A stretch of 56,214 nucleotides of DNA from an uncultured Nocardioidaceae bacterium (GTDB lineage Bacteria; Actinomycetota; Actinomycetes; Propionibacteriales; Nocardioidaceae): NCBI GenBank assembly GCA_902805845.1, contig CADCUI010000091.1, positions 1 through 56,214 on the forward strand, given 5' to 3'. Each line of letters begins with the position of its first letter. Position 1 is the stretch's first letter. Of this stretch, positions 16,566 through 24,279 are shown piece after piece. The notes below the pieces were generated by a model. The model was not told where the DNA came from. It did not search any database and was given only the letters and a program-made list of their open reading frames with translations. The position numbers and the translations under genes were made by a program.

Positions 16566-16581
16566 GGTCTGAACTCTGACC
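16566..16581. promoter_or_regulatory. Regulator operator in the divergent regulator/lyase intergenic region
   Basis: GGTCTGAACTCTGACC, matching the 6-4-6 dyad with one arm mismatch. It lies between the minus-strand regulator start (16509) and the plus-strand lyase start (16686), so it could serve autoregulation, the lyase, or both. A TATCCT-like -10 for the regulator lies just downstream of it on the minus strand; TAGCGT at 16631-16636 is a possible -10 for the lyase. Confidence 0.6.
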
Positions 16582-16685
16582 GGGAAATGCCGAAACTCCA
16601 GCCCCTATATTTCCGGCGGCGCAGCACGCGTAGCGTGGGCCACCGACATCAGGTGCGCGGCGCATCTGAGGGAAAGGGGTCTCTC

Positions 16686-18203
16686 ATGCCACCCGCGGAG
16701 AACGAGTCGATCTCTCGTCACCGTCTCTCGGCGCCGCCGGGCCCGGTCTACACGCGGACCGTGCTCGAGCCGAGCTTCCGGTTCATGCTCGACCACTACT
16801 TCGAGGCGCTGCTGGAGACCAACCGCGCCTGGGCGCTCATGCTGGGTGACACCGGAATCGTGCCGGGCGAGCACGTGTCCAGGCTGCTCGCGGCGCTGGA
16901 CACGATGGCCTCGGAGGGGGCAGCGGCGTTCGAGGAGTTCAACCCGGCCCACGAGTACTTCTACTCGCACCTGGAGAACCGCCTCTCACAGCTCGCGGGA
17001 CCCGACGCCGCGGGACAGATCAACGTGGCCCGGACGCGGCCCGAGCCGCTGACGCGGATGGCTCTGCGCGTCAAGATCCTGCGGGTCAGCGAGGGGCTGG
17101 CGCAGCTGACCGATCTGCTGCTCGACCTGGCAGAGCGCGAGGCAGACACCGTGATGCCGCAGTGGACGCACATGCAGCCGGCCCAGCCCTCCACCCTCGG
17201 CCACTACGTGCTCGGCATCGTCGACGCGCTGGATCGCGATGCCGGCCGCATCGAGAGCGCCTACCGCACCACGAACGCCTGCACACTGGGCTGCGGAGCG
17301 CTGGCCGGAACGTCCTACCCGATCGACCGGCTTCTCGTCACGGACCTGTTGGGGTTCGACGACGTCAGGGTGAACACCATCGACTGCGTGGCCTCCGGCG
17401 ACTTCGCGCTCGAGACCACCGCGGCCCTGGCCAACCTGGCCACCACTCTCAGCAGGCTGTGCGAGGACCTGTATCTCTGGCACACGGACGAGTTCGCCCT
17501 GGTGGAGATCGGTGACGCGTTCGCCGGCTCGAGCAGCATGATGCCGCAGAAGAAGAACGCCTACCCCTTCGAGTACGTCCGGGCCAGAGCTGCCCACGCG
17601 GTGGGGGACATGGTCGCCGCCTTCGGCGCGCTCCACAACACCAACTTCGGAGACATCAAGGACGTCGAGGAGGAGATGGTGCCGCCCACCCTCCACTCGT
17701 GCGAGGAGGTGACCAACTCCCTGGAGCTGCTCACCGGGACGTTGGGCTCCCTGACGGTTCACCGGGAGCGGATGGCCGACCGGGCCGCGGCCGGCTTCTC
17801 CACGGCGACCGAGCTCGCCGCAGTCCTGCACCGGGAGACCGACCTCGACTTCCGCACCGCGCACCGTGTCGTGGGTCGGCTCGTCGGGCTGGCCGTCCAG
17901 CGGGGCATCCGTCCCCAGGACGTGGGGTCGGAGCTCCTCGACGAGGCTGCCGGCGAGGTCCTCGGGCGGGAGGCCGGGCTCAGTGCCGACCAGGTCCGTC
18001 GTGCCCTGGACCCCCATGGGTTCATCGCGGCACACACCGTGCTGGGAGGACCGGCACCCGAACCGGTGCGCAGCGCGCTCGCCGACGCGAGGGCCAGGGC
18101 GGAACGCCGACGTGAGTGGCACCATGCCGCCACCACGAGGCTGGCGACGGCCTCGGAGGAGCTGCGACGCCGAGCCGACGCGCACCGTGCGGACAGCTCC
18201 TGA
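16686..18203 (+). CDS. Argininosuccinate lyase/fumarase-superfamily lyase, substrate unknown (fumarate-releasing)
   Basis: The superfamily cleaves a C-N or C-O bond in a succinyl group and releases fumarate. The 505-aa protein has the HMQPAQP motif at 162-168 (catalytic histidine region) and the signature loop GSSSMMPQKKN at 281-291 containing the catalytic serine. The argininosuccinate lyase substrate motif GRSRNDQ is replaced by ARTRPEP near 115-121, and NPD after the signature loop by NAYP, so argininosuccinate is unlikely. The C-terminal ~200 residues are ASL-like. A fumarase and a succinate dehydrogenase sit in the same regulon, matching a fumarate product. ATG 16686 follows GGAAAGGGG. 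Confidence 0.8.
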   Translation: MPPAENESISRHRLSAPPGPVYTRTVLEPSFRFMLDHYFEALLETNRAWALMLGDTGIVPGEHVSRLLAALDTMASEGAAAFEEFNPAHEYFYSHLENRLSQLAGPDAAGQINVARTRPEPLTRMALRVKILRVSEGLAQLTDLLLDLAEREADTVMPQWTHMQPAQPSTLGHYVLGIVDALDRDAGRIESAYRTTNACTLGCGALAGTSYPIDRLLVTDLLGFDDVRVNTIDCVASGDFALETTAALANLATTLSRLCEDLYLWHTDEFALVEIGDAFAGSSSMMPQKKNAYPFEYVRARAAHAVGDMVAAFGALHNTNFGDIKDVEEEMVPPTLHSCEEVTNSLELLTGTLGSLTVHRERMADRAAAGFSTATELAAVLHRETDLDFRTAHRVVGRLVGLAVQRGIRPQDVGSELLDEAAGEVLGREAGLSADQVRRALDPHGFIAAHTVLGGPAPEPVRSALADARARAERRREWHHAATTRLATASEELRRRADAHRADSS

Positions 18204-18231
18204 ACCGGGCACAGTCGGGCATGCGGGGCGC

Positions 18232-18276
18232 TTGCCGCCCCGTGGTGCCCGTGCTTGAATGGCCAGACCTCTTGCC
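18232..18276 (+). promoter_or_regulatory. Promoter and regulator operator for the sulfite-oxidation (soe) operon
   Basis: TTGCCG (18232-18237), 17-nt spacer, TTGAAT (18255-18260), immediately followed by GGCCAGACCTCTTGCC (18261-18276). The layout copies that of the ABC operon promoter (TTGCAG-17-TTGAAT-operator). Confidence 0.65.
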
Positions 18277-18305
18277 ACTGGGCGGTTCCGAAGGGAAGTG
18301 CACTC

Positions 18306-19823
18306 GTGCAGTACGGATTCGCGATCGACCAGCGCACCTGCATCGGGTGCCACGCCTGCACGGTGGCCTGCAAGACCGAGCACGAGATTCCCGTCGGGCA
18401 GTTCCGCACCTGGGTGAAGTACGTCGAGAAGGGTGAGTTCCCCGCGACGACGCGTGACTTCGGGATCATGCGCTGCAACCACTGCACCGATGCTCCGTGC
18501 GTCAAGATCTGCCCCACGAAGGCGCTCTACAAGCGCGACGACGGGATCGTCGACTTCGACGGCGACCGGTGCATCGGCTGCAAGAGCTGCATGCAGGGCT
18601 GCCCGTACGACGCGATCTACATCGACAAGGACACGAACACCGCAGCGAAGTGCAACTTCTGCGCGCACCGCGTGGACGAGGACATCGAACCCGCATGTGT
18701 CACGGTCTGCCCCACGCACTCGATCTGGGTCGGTGACCTGGACGACCCCACCTCGGGCATCAGCCGGCTGATCAACAGTCACCCGACGTCGGTCCGGTCC
18801 CCGGAGCAGAACACGGGACCCAACGTCTTCTACCTCGGCGCGGACCGCGCGGTCCTCGAGCCCCTCGACGCACCGGTGGATGACACCTACATCTGGTCGA
18901 CGCCGGACAAGCATCGGGCCGAGGTGAGCCGGGACCTGCAGGGCGATGCCGCCACCCAGGCACGCACCACCTACAACACCTCCCACCCGCGGCCATGGGG
19001 TTGGCGGGTGGCCACCTATCTCTGGACCAAGGGCCTCGGCGCCGGAGCCCTGGGGCTGGCGGGGCTCGCCCACATCCTCGGCATCGAGCTGGGTGTGGTC
19101 GGGGACTACGTGGCCCCGGCGCTCGCCCTCTTCGGCGCGGCCACGACGGGCGCGCTGCTCGTCTGGGACCTCAAGCGGCCCGACCGCTTCCTCTACATCT
19201 TCACGAAGTCGAACTGGACGTCGTGGATCGTGCTCGGCGCCTACGTGCTCGCCGCCTTCTCGGGTGGCACCGTGCTCTGGCTCCTCGCCGCGATCTTCGA
19301 CATCGGCTGGATGACGTCCGTGCTCGCCTGGCTGGCGCTGCCCGCCAGCGCGATGATGGCCGGATACACCGGGTTCCTCTTCGGGCAGGCCGAGGGACGC
19401 GACCTGTGGCAGTCGCCGTTGCTGTTCTGGCACCTGCTGGTCCAGGCCGTCATGGTGGGTGCAGGAGCCCTGGCCGTGGCACTGCCGTTCGTGGACATCG
19501 GCCAGGACGGCGAGCAGCTCGTCGTGCGTGCGCTGGTCGTGGCCAGCATCGGGCACGTCCTGATGCTGGTCCTCGAGTACCAGGGGCGGCACGTCACCCG
19601 CGGGGCCGCGGCGGCGGCGCACATGGTGACCCACGGGCGTTACGCCACGACGTTCTGGGCGGTGGCAGTGGGAGGGGCGGCTGCGGCTGCTGCACTGGCG
19701 GGCTTCGCGTGGTCGGGCGACTATCTGCTGCCGGCGCTGGTCGCCGGTCTGCTCGCCCAGGTCGCCCTGGTCGTCTACGAGAGCATCTTTGTCCGAGCCG
19801 GCCAGGACGTGCCACTGTCATGA
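18306..19823 (+). CDS. Fused iron-sulfur (SoeB-like) and NrfD/PsrC-type membrane (SoeC-like) subunit of a sulfite-oxidising molybdoenzyme
   Basis: A 505-aa two-part protein. Residues 1-140 carry four [4Fe-4S] sites: C12/15/18/22, C57/60/65/69, C89/92/95/99 and C116/119/131/135. From about 232 to the end come roughly eight transmembrane helices of NrfD type, starting PWGWRVATYLWTKG. It would pass electrons from the molybdenum subunit to quinone. In Allochromatium SoeABC the two parts are separate genes; here they are one polypeptide. GTG 18306 has GAAGGGAAG upstream. A TTG at 18255 in frame is the promoter -10 and is rejected. Polysulfide- or thiosulfate-reductase-like roles are alternatives. 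Confidence 0.8.
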   Translation: MQYGFAIDQRTCIGCHACTVACKTEHEIPVGQFRTWVKYVEKGEFPATTRDFGIMRCNHCTDAPCVKICPTKALYKRDDGIVDFDGDRCIGCKSCMQGCPYDAIYIDKDTNTAAKCNFCAHRVDEDIEPACVTVCPTHSIWVGDLDDPTSGISRLINSHPTSVRSPEQNTGPNVFYLGADRAVLEPLDAPVDDTYIWSTPDKHRAEVSRDLQGDAATQARTTYNTSHPRPWGWRVATYLWTKGLGAGALGLAGLAHILGIELGVVGDYVAPALALFGAATTGALLVWDLKRPDRFLYIFTKSNWTSWIVLGAYVLAAFSGGTVLWLLAAIFDIGWMTSVLAWLALPASAMMAGYTGFLFGQAEGRDLWQSPLLFWHLLVQAVMVGAGALAVALPFVDIGQDGEQLVVRALVVASIGHVLMLVLEYQGRHVTRGAAAAAHMVTHGRYATTFWAVAVGGAAAAAALAGFAWSGDYLLPALVAGLLAQVALVVYESIFVRAGQDVPLS

Positions 19824-19834
19824 AGGAGAACTGA

Positions 19835-22756
19835 ATGACGACCGGGAGCACCACCCCCCACCACGACGCGACCGACGTTCAGGCCGCGCCTCCACAGGCC
19901 CGGCCGGAAGCCGTTCCGGGTGCTCAGCCGGCGTTGCCGGGCGCCCGCAACCACGAGAACCTGCGGAACTTCCCCCCGCCGGACCAGTGGGACTCCTTCG
20001 TCCAGTACGAAGCGAAAGCGCATCCACGCAAGGTGCCCCGCGAGTTCATGCTCATCCCCACGACGTGCTTCAACTGCGAGTCGGCCTGCGGCCTCCTGGC
20101 GTACGTCGACAAGGAGACGCTCTCGATCCGCAAGCTGGAGGGAAACCCAGCCCACCCCGGCTCCCGAGGCAGGAACTGTGCCAAGGGGCCGGCCACGATC
20201 AACCAGGTCACCGACCCGGAGCGGATCCTGCACCCGCTGAAGCGGGTCGGGAAGCGAGGAGCGGGGGAGTGGAAGCAGGTCAGCTGGGACGAAGCTCTGG
20301 ACGACATCGCGGGACGCATCCGCACCGCCATCGTCGAGGGTCGCAACAACGAGGTCATGTACCACGTCGGTCGTCCCGGTGAGGACGGCTTCGCCGAGCG
20401 GTTCCTGGCTGCCTGGGGGGTCGACGGGCACAACAGCCACACGAACATCTGCTCGTCGGGTGCGAGGCTCGGCCAGTCGCTGTGGGGCGGCTTCGACAGG
20501 CCCTCACCCGACTACGCGAACGCCAAGGTGATCCTGCTCCTGTCGAGCCACCTGGAGACCGGTCACTACTTCAACCCGCACGCCCAGCGGATCATGGAGG
20601 GCAAGCTCGACGGCGCCAAGCTCATCGTGGTCGACCCTCGCATGTCCAACACCGCCTCCCACGCCAACCTGTGGGTGGCACCGTGGCCGGGGAGCGAGGC
20701 AGCGATCCTGCTGGCCATCGCCTCCTACCTGCTGCGCACCCGACAGATCGACTCGGGGTACCTCGAGCGCTGGTTCAACTGGGAGACCTACCTGGACAAC
20801 CTCCACCCGGAGGCGCCGCGCACCTTCTCCAGCTTCCTGGACCTGTTGACGACGGACTACGAGAGGTACACGTTCGAGTTCGCCGCCCAGGAGGCGCAGA
20901 TCCCGGTCGAGCGGATCGAGGAGATGGCTCGGATCGTCGCGCAGTGCGACGGCCGGCTGTCGGCCCACATCTGGCGGTCCGCCGCGGCCGGCAACTACGG
21001 CGGGTGGGCGGTTGCCCGCGCCCTGTGGTTCGTGCTGGCGTTGACCGGCAGCATCGGCACCAAGGGCGGGACGAGCCCCAACGGGTGGGACAAGTTCATC
21101 CCGCACGGTCCGAACATGCCCCAGGCCCACGAGTCCTGGAACCATCTCACCTGGCCGGCTGAGTACCCGCTGTCCACGAACGAGATGTCGATCCTGCTGC
21201 CGCACTTCCTCAAGGACGGACGCGGGAAGCTGGATGTGTACTTCAGCCGCGTCTACAACCCCATCTGGACGAACCCCGACGGGTTCAGCTGGCTGGAGTC
21301 CCTCACCGACGAGTCCGCCGTGGGGCTGCACGTCTCCTTGACGCCGACGTGGAGCGAGACCGCGGAGTTCGCGGACTACGTCCTGCCGATGGGGCACTCG
21401 GTGGAGCGCCACGACACCCACTCGTACGAGACCCATGCGGCCAAGTGGCTGGGGTTCCGCCAGCCGGTGCAGCGGGTGGCGATGGAGAAGCTCGGGATGC
21501 CGGTAGGTGACACCCGCGACTCCAACCCGGGAGAGGTCTGGGAGGAGAACGAGTACTGGTTCGAGCTGTCCTGGCGCATCGACCCCGACGGGTCGCTCGG
21601 CATCCGTCAGTACTTCGAGTCGCCGTACCGCGCAGGCGAGAAGATCACCGTCGACGAGTACTACCGGTGGATCTTCGAGAACCAGGTGCCAGGGCTCCCT
21701 GAGAAGGCGGCCGCGCTCGGGTTGACGCCCCTCGAGTACATGCGCAAGTTCGGAGTCGTGGAGGTCGCCAAGGACCTCTACCGGCTCGACGAGCGCCCGC
21801 TGACCGAGGCCGAGCTCGAAGGAGCCGTCGCCGACGACCACGGAGTCCTGCGCAAGCCGACCACCCTGGAGTCGGTCCCGCCCCTGGTGGGCGAGGCCGG
21901 GGCGGTCGGCGTCGTGCACGCCGACGGCACCAAGACGTTCGGGTGGCTCTCCCCCTCCCGCAAGCTCGAGGTCTACAGCCCTGCGATGCGGGACTGGGGC
22001 TGGCCCGAGTACGCGACCCCTCAGTACATCGAGTCGCACGTGAGCCGGCGGAAGGTGGACGGCGACAACGGTGAGTTCGTGCTCGTGCCGACCTTCCGGT
22101 TGCCGACGCTGATCCACACCCGTTCTGGCAATGCCAAGTACCTCAACGAGATCAGCAACACGCACCCCTTGTGGGTGAACGCAAAGGACGCTGAGCGGCT
22201 CGGGTTCCGCACCGGTGACCTCGTGCGCGTGTCGACCAGGATCGGCCACTTCGTCGTCAAGGTCTGGGCGACCGAAGGCATCCGTCCGGGCGTCATCGCG
22301 CTCTCCCACCACATGGGGCGGTGGCGGTTGCGCGACGGCGAGGGAAGCCGCTGGGTGACCGGGCTGGTCGACCTCGATCGGGATTCCGAGGGGATCTGGA
22401 CGATGCGCCAGCGCGGGGGTGTGACCGCCTTCACCTCCGACGACCCCGACAGCGAGAGGATCTCCTGGGACGACCCGGGCGTGCACCAGAACCTGACGTT
22501 CCCCGTGCAGCCCGACCCCTGGTCGGGCATGCACTGCTGGCTGCAGAAGGTGAAGCTCGAGGCGGCGCATCCCGGTGACCGTTACGCCGACGTGGTGGTC
22601 GACACCCGCAAGTCGCGCGAGGTCTATCGTGAGTGGTTGGCGATGACCAGGCCGACGGTGGGACCTGGTGGACAGCGACGTCCGGAGTTCCTGATGCGGC
22701 CCATCAAGCCCAAGCGCAAGGCGTTCCGAGTCCCTGCAGAGGATGGACGGTCGTGA
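19835..22756 (+). CDS. Molybdopterin oxidoreductase large subunit, SoeA-like (probable cytoplasmic sulfite dehydrogenase)
   Basis: The 973-aa protein binds molybdopterin guanine dinucleotide and one [4Fe-4S] cluster (C78, C81, C85, C115 in CFNCESAC…NCAKG). HTNICSSGARLG around C206 offers a cysteine ligand to Mo, as in the PsrA/PhsA/SoeA group. The first 40 residues are hydrophilic and lack a twin-arginine signal, so the active site should face the cytoplasm, as described for SoeA. That suits sulfite made inside the cell by SuyAB. The C-terminal ~200 residues form the dinucleotide-binding domain. The ribosome site AAGGAG precedes ATG 19835, 11 nt after the fused subunit. Confidence 0.83.
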   Translation: MTTGSTTPHHDATDVQAAPPQARPEAVPGAQPALPGARNHENLRNFPPPDQWDSFVQYEAKAHPRKVPREFMLIPTTCFNCESACGLLAYVDKETLSIRKLEGNPAHPGSRGRNCAKGPATINQVTDPERILHPLKRVGKRGAGEWKQVSWDEALDDIAGRIRTAIVEGRNNEVMYHVGRPGEDGFAERFLAAWGVDGHNSHTNICSSGARLGQSLWGGFDRPSPDYANAKVILLLSSHLETGHYFNPHAQRIMEGKLDGAKLIVVDPRMSNTASHANLWVAPWPGSEAAILLAIASYLLRTRQIDSGYLERWFNWETYLDNLHPEAPRTFSSFLDLLTTDYERYTFEFAAQEAQIPVERIEEMARIVAQCDGRLSAHIWRSAAAGNYGGWAVARALWFVLALTGSIGTKGGTSPNGWDKFIPHGPNMPQAHESWNHLTWPAEYPLSTNEMSILLPHFLKDGRGKLDVYFSRVYNPIWTNPDGFSWLESLTDESAVGLHVSLTPTWSETAEFADYVLPMGHSVERHDTHSYETHAAKWLGFRQPVQRVAMEKLGMPVGDTRDSNPGEVWEENEYWFELSWRIDPDGSLGIRQYFESPYRAGEKITVDEYYRWIFENQVPGLPEKAAALGLTPLEYMRKFGVVEVAKDLYRLDERPLTEAELEGAVADDHGVLRKPTTLESVPPLVGEAGAVGVVHADGTKTFGWLSPSRKLEVYSPAMRDWGWPEYATPQYIESHVSRRKVDGDNGEFVLVPTFRLPTLIHTRSGNAKYLNEISNTHPLWVNAKDAERLGFRTGDLVRVSTRIGHFVVKVWATEGIRPGVIALSHHMGRWRLRDGEGSRWVTGLVDLDRDSEGIWTMRQRGGVTAFTSDDPDSERISWDDPGVHQNLTFPVQPDPWSGMHCWLQKVKLEAAHPGDRYADVVVDTRKSREVYREWLAMTRPTVGPGGQRRPEFLMRPIKPKRKAFRVPAEDGRS

Positions 22757-23874
22757 GCCTCCTGCGCCGCTCCTCGTCGCCTCGCGTCGACCTCGAGGCG
22801 GTCCGCGCGGCAGTGGCGAGGGTGGAGGACCCGGAGATCCACCGCCCGCTCGGGGAGCTCGGCATGCTCGGTGCGGTGGACGTCGACCGGGAGGGCAGGG
22901 TGAGGGTCGAGGTACGTCTCACGACTCCTTCCTGTCCGCTCAAGGAGACGTTCCGGGACCAGGTCACCTCAGCGGTCCACAGCGTTGCGCCTTCGGTGCC
23001 GGTGGGCATCGCCTTCGGCGCTCTCGACGACCGCGCCCGCCGGGACCTCGCGATGACCCTCCGAGGTCCTGACACCGGTGGCGTCCCCGTCGTGGCTCCG
23101 AGGATCTACGCGGTGGCCAGTGGGAAGGGCGGCGTCGGCAAGTCGTCGATCACGGCGAACCTGGCGGTGTCGCTCGCCGGCCAGGGACTGTCCGTGGGGC
23201 TGCTGGACGCCGACGTCTGGGGCTACTCCGTGCCGCAGCTCTTCGGCACCCGGCGCGCCCCCGTGGCGCTCAACGGACTGATGTTCCCGGTCGAGGCACA
23301 TGGCGTGCGGCTGATGAGCACCGGCTTCCTGGTCGCCGACGACGAGCCGGTCATCTGGCGCGGACCGATGCTGCACAAGGCTCTGGAACAGTTCCTCGGC
23401 GACGTTCACTGGGGCGAGCTGGACGTGCTCCTGATGGACCTGCCGCCGGGCACTGGAGACATCACGCTCTCCCTGCTGGAGCTCGTCCCGTCGGCGGCCC
23501 TGCTGGCGGTGACGACGCCACAGCAGGCGGCGCGAAGCGTGGCGAGTCGCGTCGGCCGGATGGCGCTGGACGCCCGGATGCCCGTGGCCGGTGTCGTCGA
23601 GAACATGTCGACGGCGACCTGCCAGGCCTGCGGCCACGGGACACCGCTGTTCGGCGAGGGCGGCGGCGCGCGGCTTGCGGACGAGCTGGGCGTCTCCCTG
23701 CTGGCCCAGGTGCCGTTGGACCTCGCGATGCGGGAGGCCGGGGACGCCGGCGTGCCGGTGGTACGCCGGGACCCGACCGCGGCATCCTCCCTCGTCCTCG
23801 GCTCGCTGGCAGCCAGCCTCCCGACCGTACGGCGGAGCATGGTCGGCGTGCCCCTACCGCTCAGCGTCGCCTGA
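22753..23874 (+). CDS. Mrp/NBP35-family P-loop ATPase with N-terminal MIP18 domain (Fe-S cluster carrier)
   Basis: Mrp/ApbC proteins hold and pass Fe-S clusters. The 373-aa product has an N-terminal MIP18/DUF59 domain (about 13-95, with C61 in PSCPLKET) and a deviant Walker A SGKGGVGKSS at 123-132. It also has DLPPGTGD near 229-236 and the C-x-x-C pair C290/C293 (TATCQACGHGTPLFG) for the bridging cluster. The GTG start overlaps the stop of the SoeA-like gene (GTGA). Tight coupling suggests delivery of clusters to the five-cluster Soe complex, and perhaps to the fumarase and SuyAB. Confidence 0.88.
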   Translation: MSLLRRSSSPRVDLEAVRAAVARVEDPEIHRPLGELGMLGAVDVDREGRVRVEVRLTTPSCPLKETFRDQVTSAVHSVAPSVPVGIAFGALDDRARRDLAMTLRGPDTGGVPVVAPRIYAVASGKGGVGKSSITANLAVSLAGQGLSVGLLDADVWGYSVPQLFGTRRAPVALNGLMFPVEAHGVRLMSTGFLVADDEPVIWRGPMLHKALEQFLGDVHWGELDVLLMDLPPGTGDITLSLLELVPSAALLAVTTPQQAARSVASRVGRMALDARMPVAGVVENMSTATCQACGHGTPLFGEGGGARLADELGVSLLAQVPLDLAMREAGDAGVPVVRRDPTAASSLVLGSLAASLPTVRRSMVGVPLPLSVA

Positions 23875-23891
23875 ACGAAGGAGAAGTGACC

Positions 23892-24224
23892 ATGGCTGAG
23901 GACGACAAGGCGAGGACGACGGACAAGGAGAGCGACGCGATCGGCGGCTTCTTCTCGTCCGCGCGACATCGCCCCGAGTCTCCGAGCGCCCTCGGGTCGG
24001 AGCCCAGCGACGGGCGGGAGTCGAAGGAGCTGCCCGGCCCTCCGGGGGACATCGACACCAGCGCCCAGGTTGCCCACGAGGACTACGAGGCCGCGGACGA
24101 CGTCCCCGGCACCGACGCTGCGGACCAGATGACCGCTGCGGAGGCAGCAGGCCAGGTGGCCTACGGAAGTGGCGACACCGACGGCTCCGTCGCTCCGACA
24201 GGCGTCGAGAGCTCCTCCGGGTGA
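23892..24224 (+). CDS. Small acidic hydrophilic protein, 110 aa, unknown
   Basis: Last gene of the soe operon, 17 nt after mrp, with GAAGGAG upstream of ATG 23892. The sequence is rich in Asp, Glu, Ser, Gly and Ala, has no cysteine, no hydrophobic core and no membrane segment, and looks intrinsically disordered. A short patch AIGGFFSSARHRP near residue 16 is the only non-polar part. I recognise no family. The good ribosome site and operon position support translation. Association with the Soe enzyme or its maturation is possible from context only. Confidence 0.6.
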   Translation: MAEDDKARTTDKESDAIGGFFSSARHRPESPSALGSEPSDGRESKELPGPPGDIDTSAQVAHEDYEAADDVPGTDAADQMTAAEAAGQVAYGSGDTDGSVAPTGVESSSG

Positions 24225-24279
24225 GCTGAGCCCCGAGCTCACCGGCGGGACCGGGCGGTGAGACACCGCCGAGCTCAGC
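24225..24279. terminator. Bidirectional terminator between the soe and slcC operons
   Basis: Nested inverted repeats between convergent operons: outer GCTGAG (24225-24230)/CTCAGC (24274-24279) and inner GGCGGTG (24254-24260)/CACCGCC (24264-24270) with a 3-nt loop. No T-tract. Confidence 0.6.

Noticed and set aside
18255-18305. Upstream in-frame TTG start for the fused FeS/NrfD gene.
   Set aside because: The TTG is the first part of the -10 box (TTGAAT) and the extra 17 residues cross the operator; GTG 18306 has a good ribosome site and matches the expected N-terminus.
16986-19634. 882-codon open frame on the minus strand over the lyase and FeS genes.
   Set aside because: It is the complement of two well-supported genes; its translation is Arg/Gly/His-rich without domains. 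Similar long antisense frames at 20504-22570, 33673-35862 and 44371-47022 (beyond the real kinase gene) were dismissed for the same reason.
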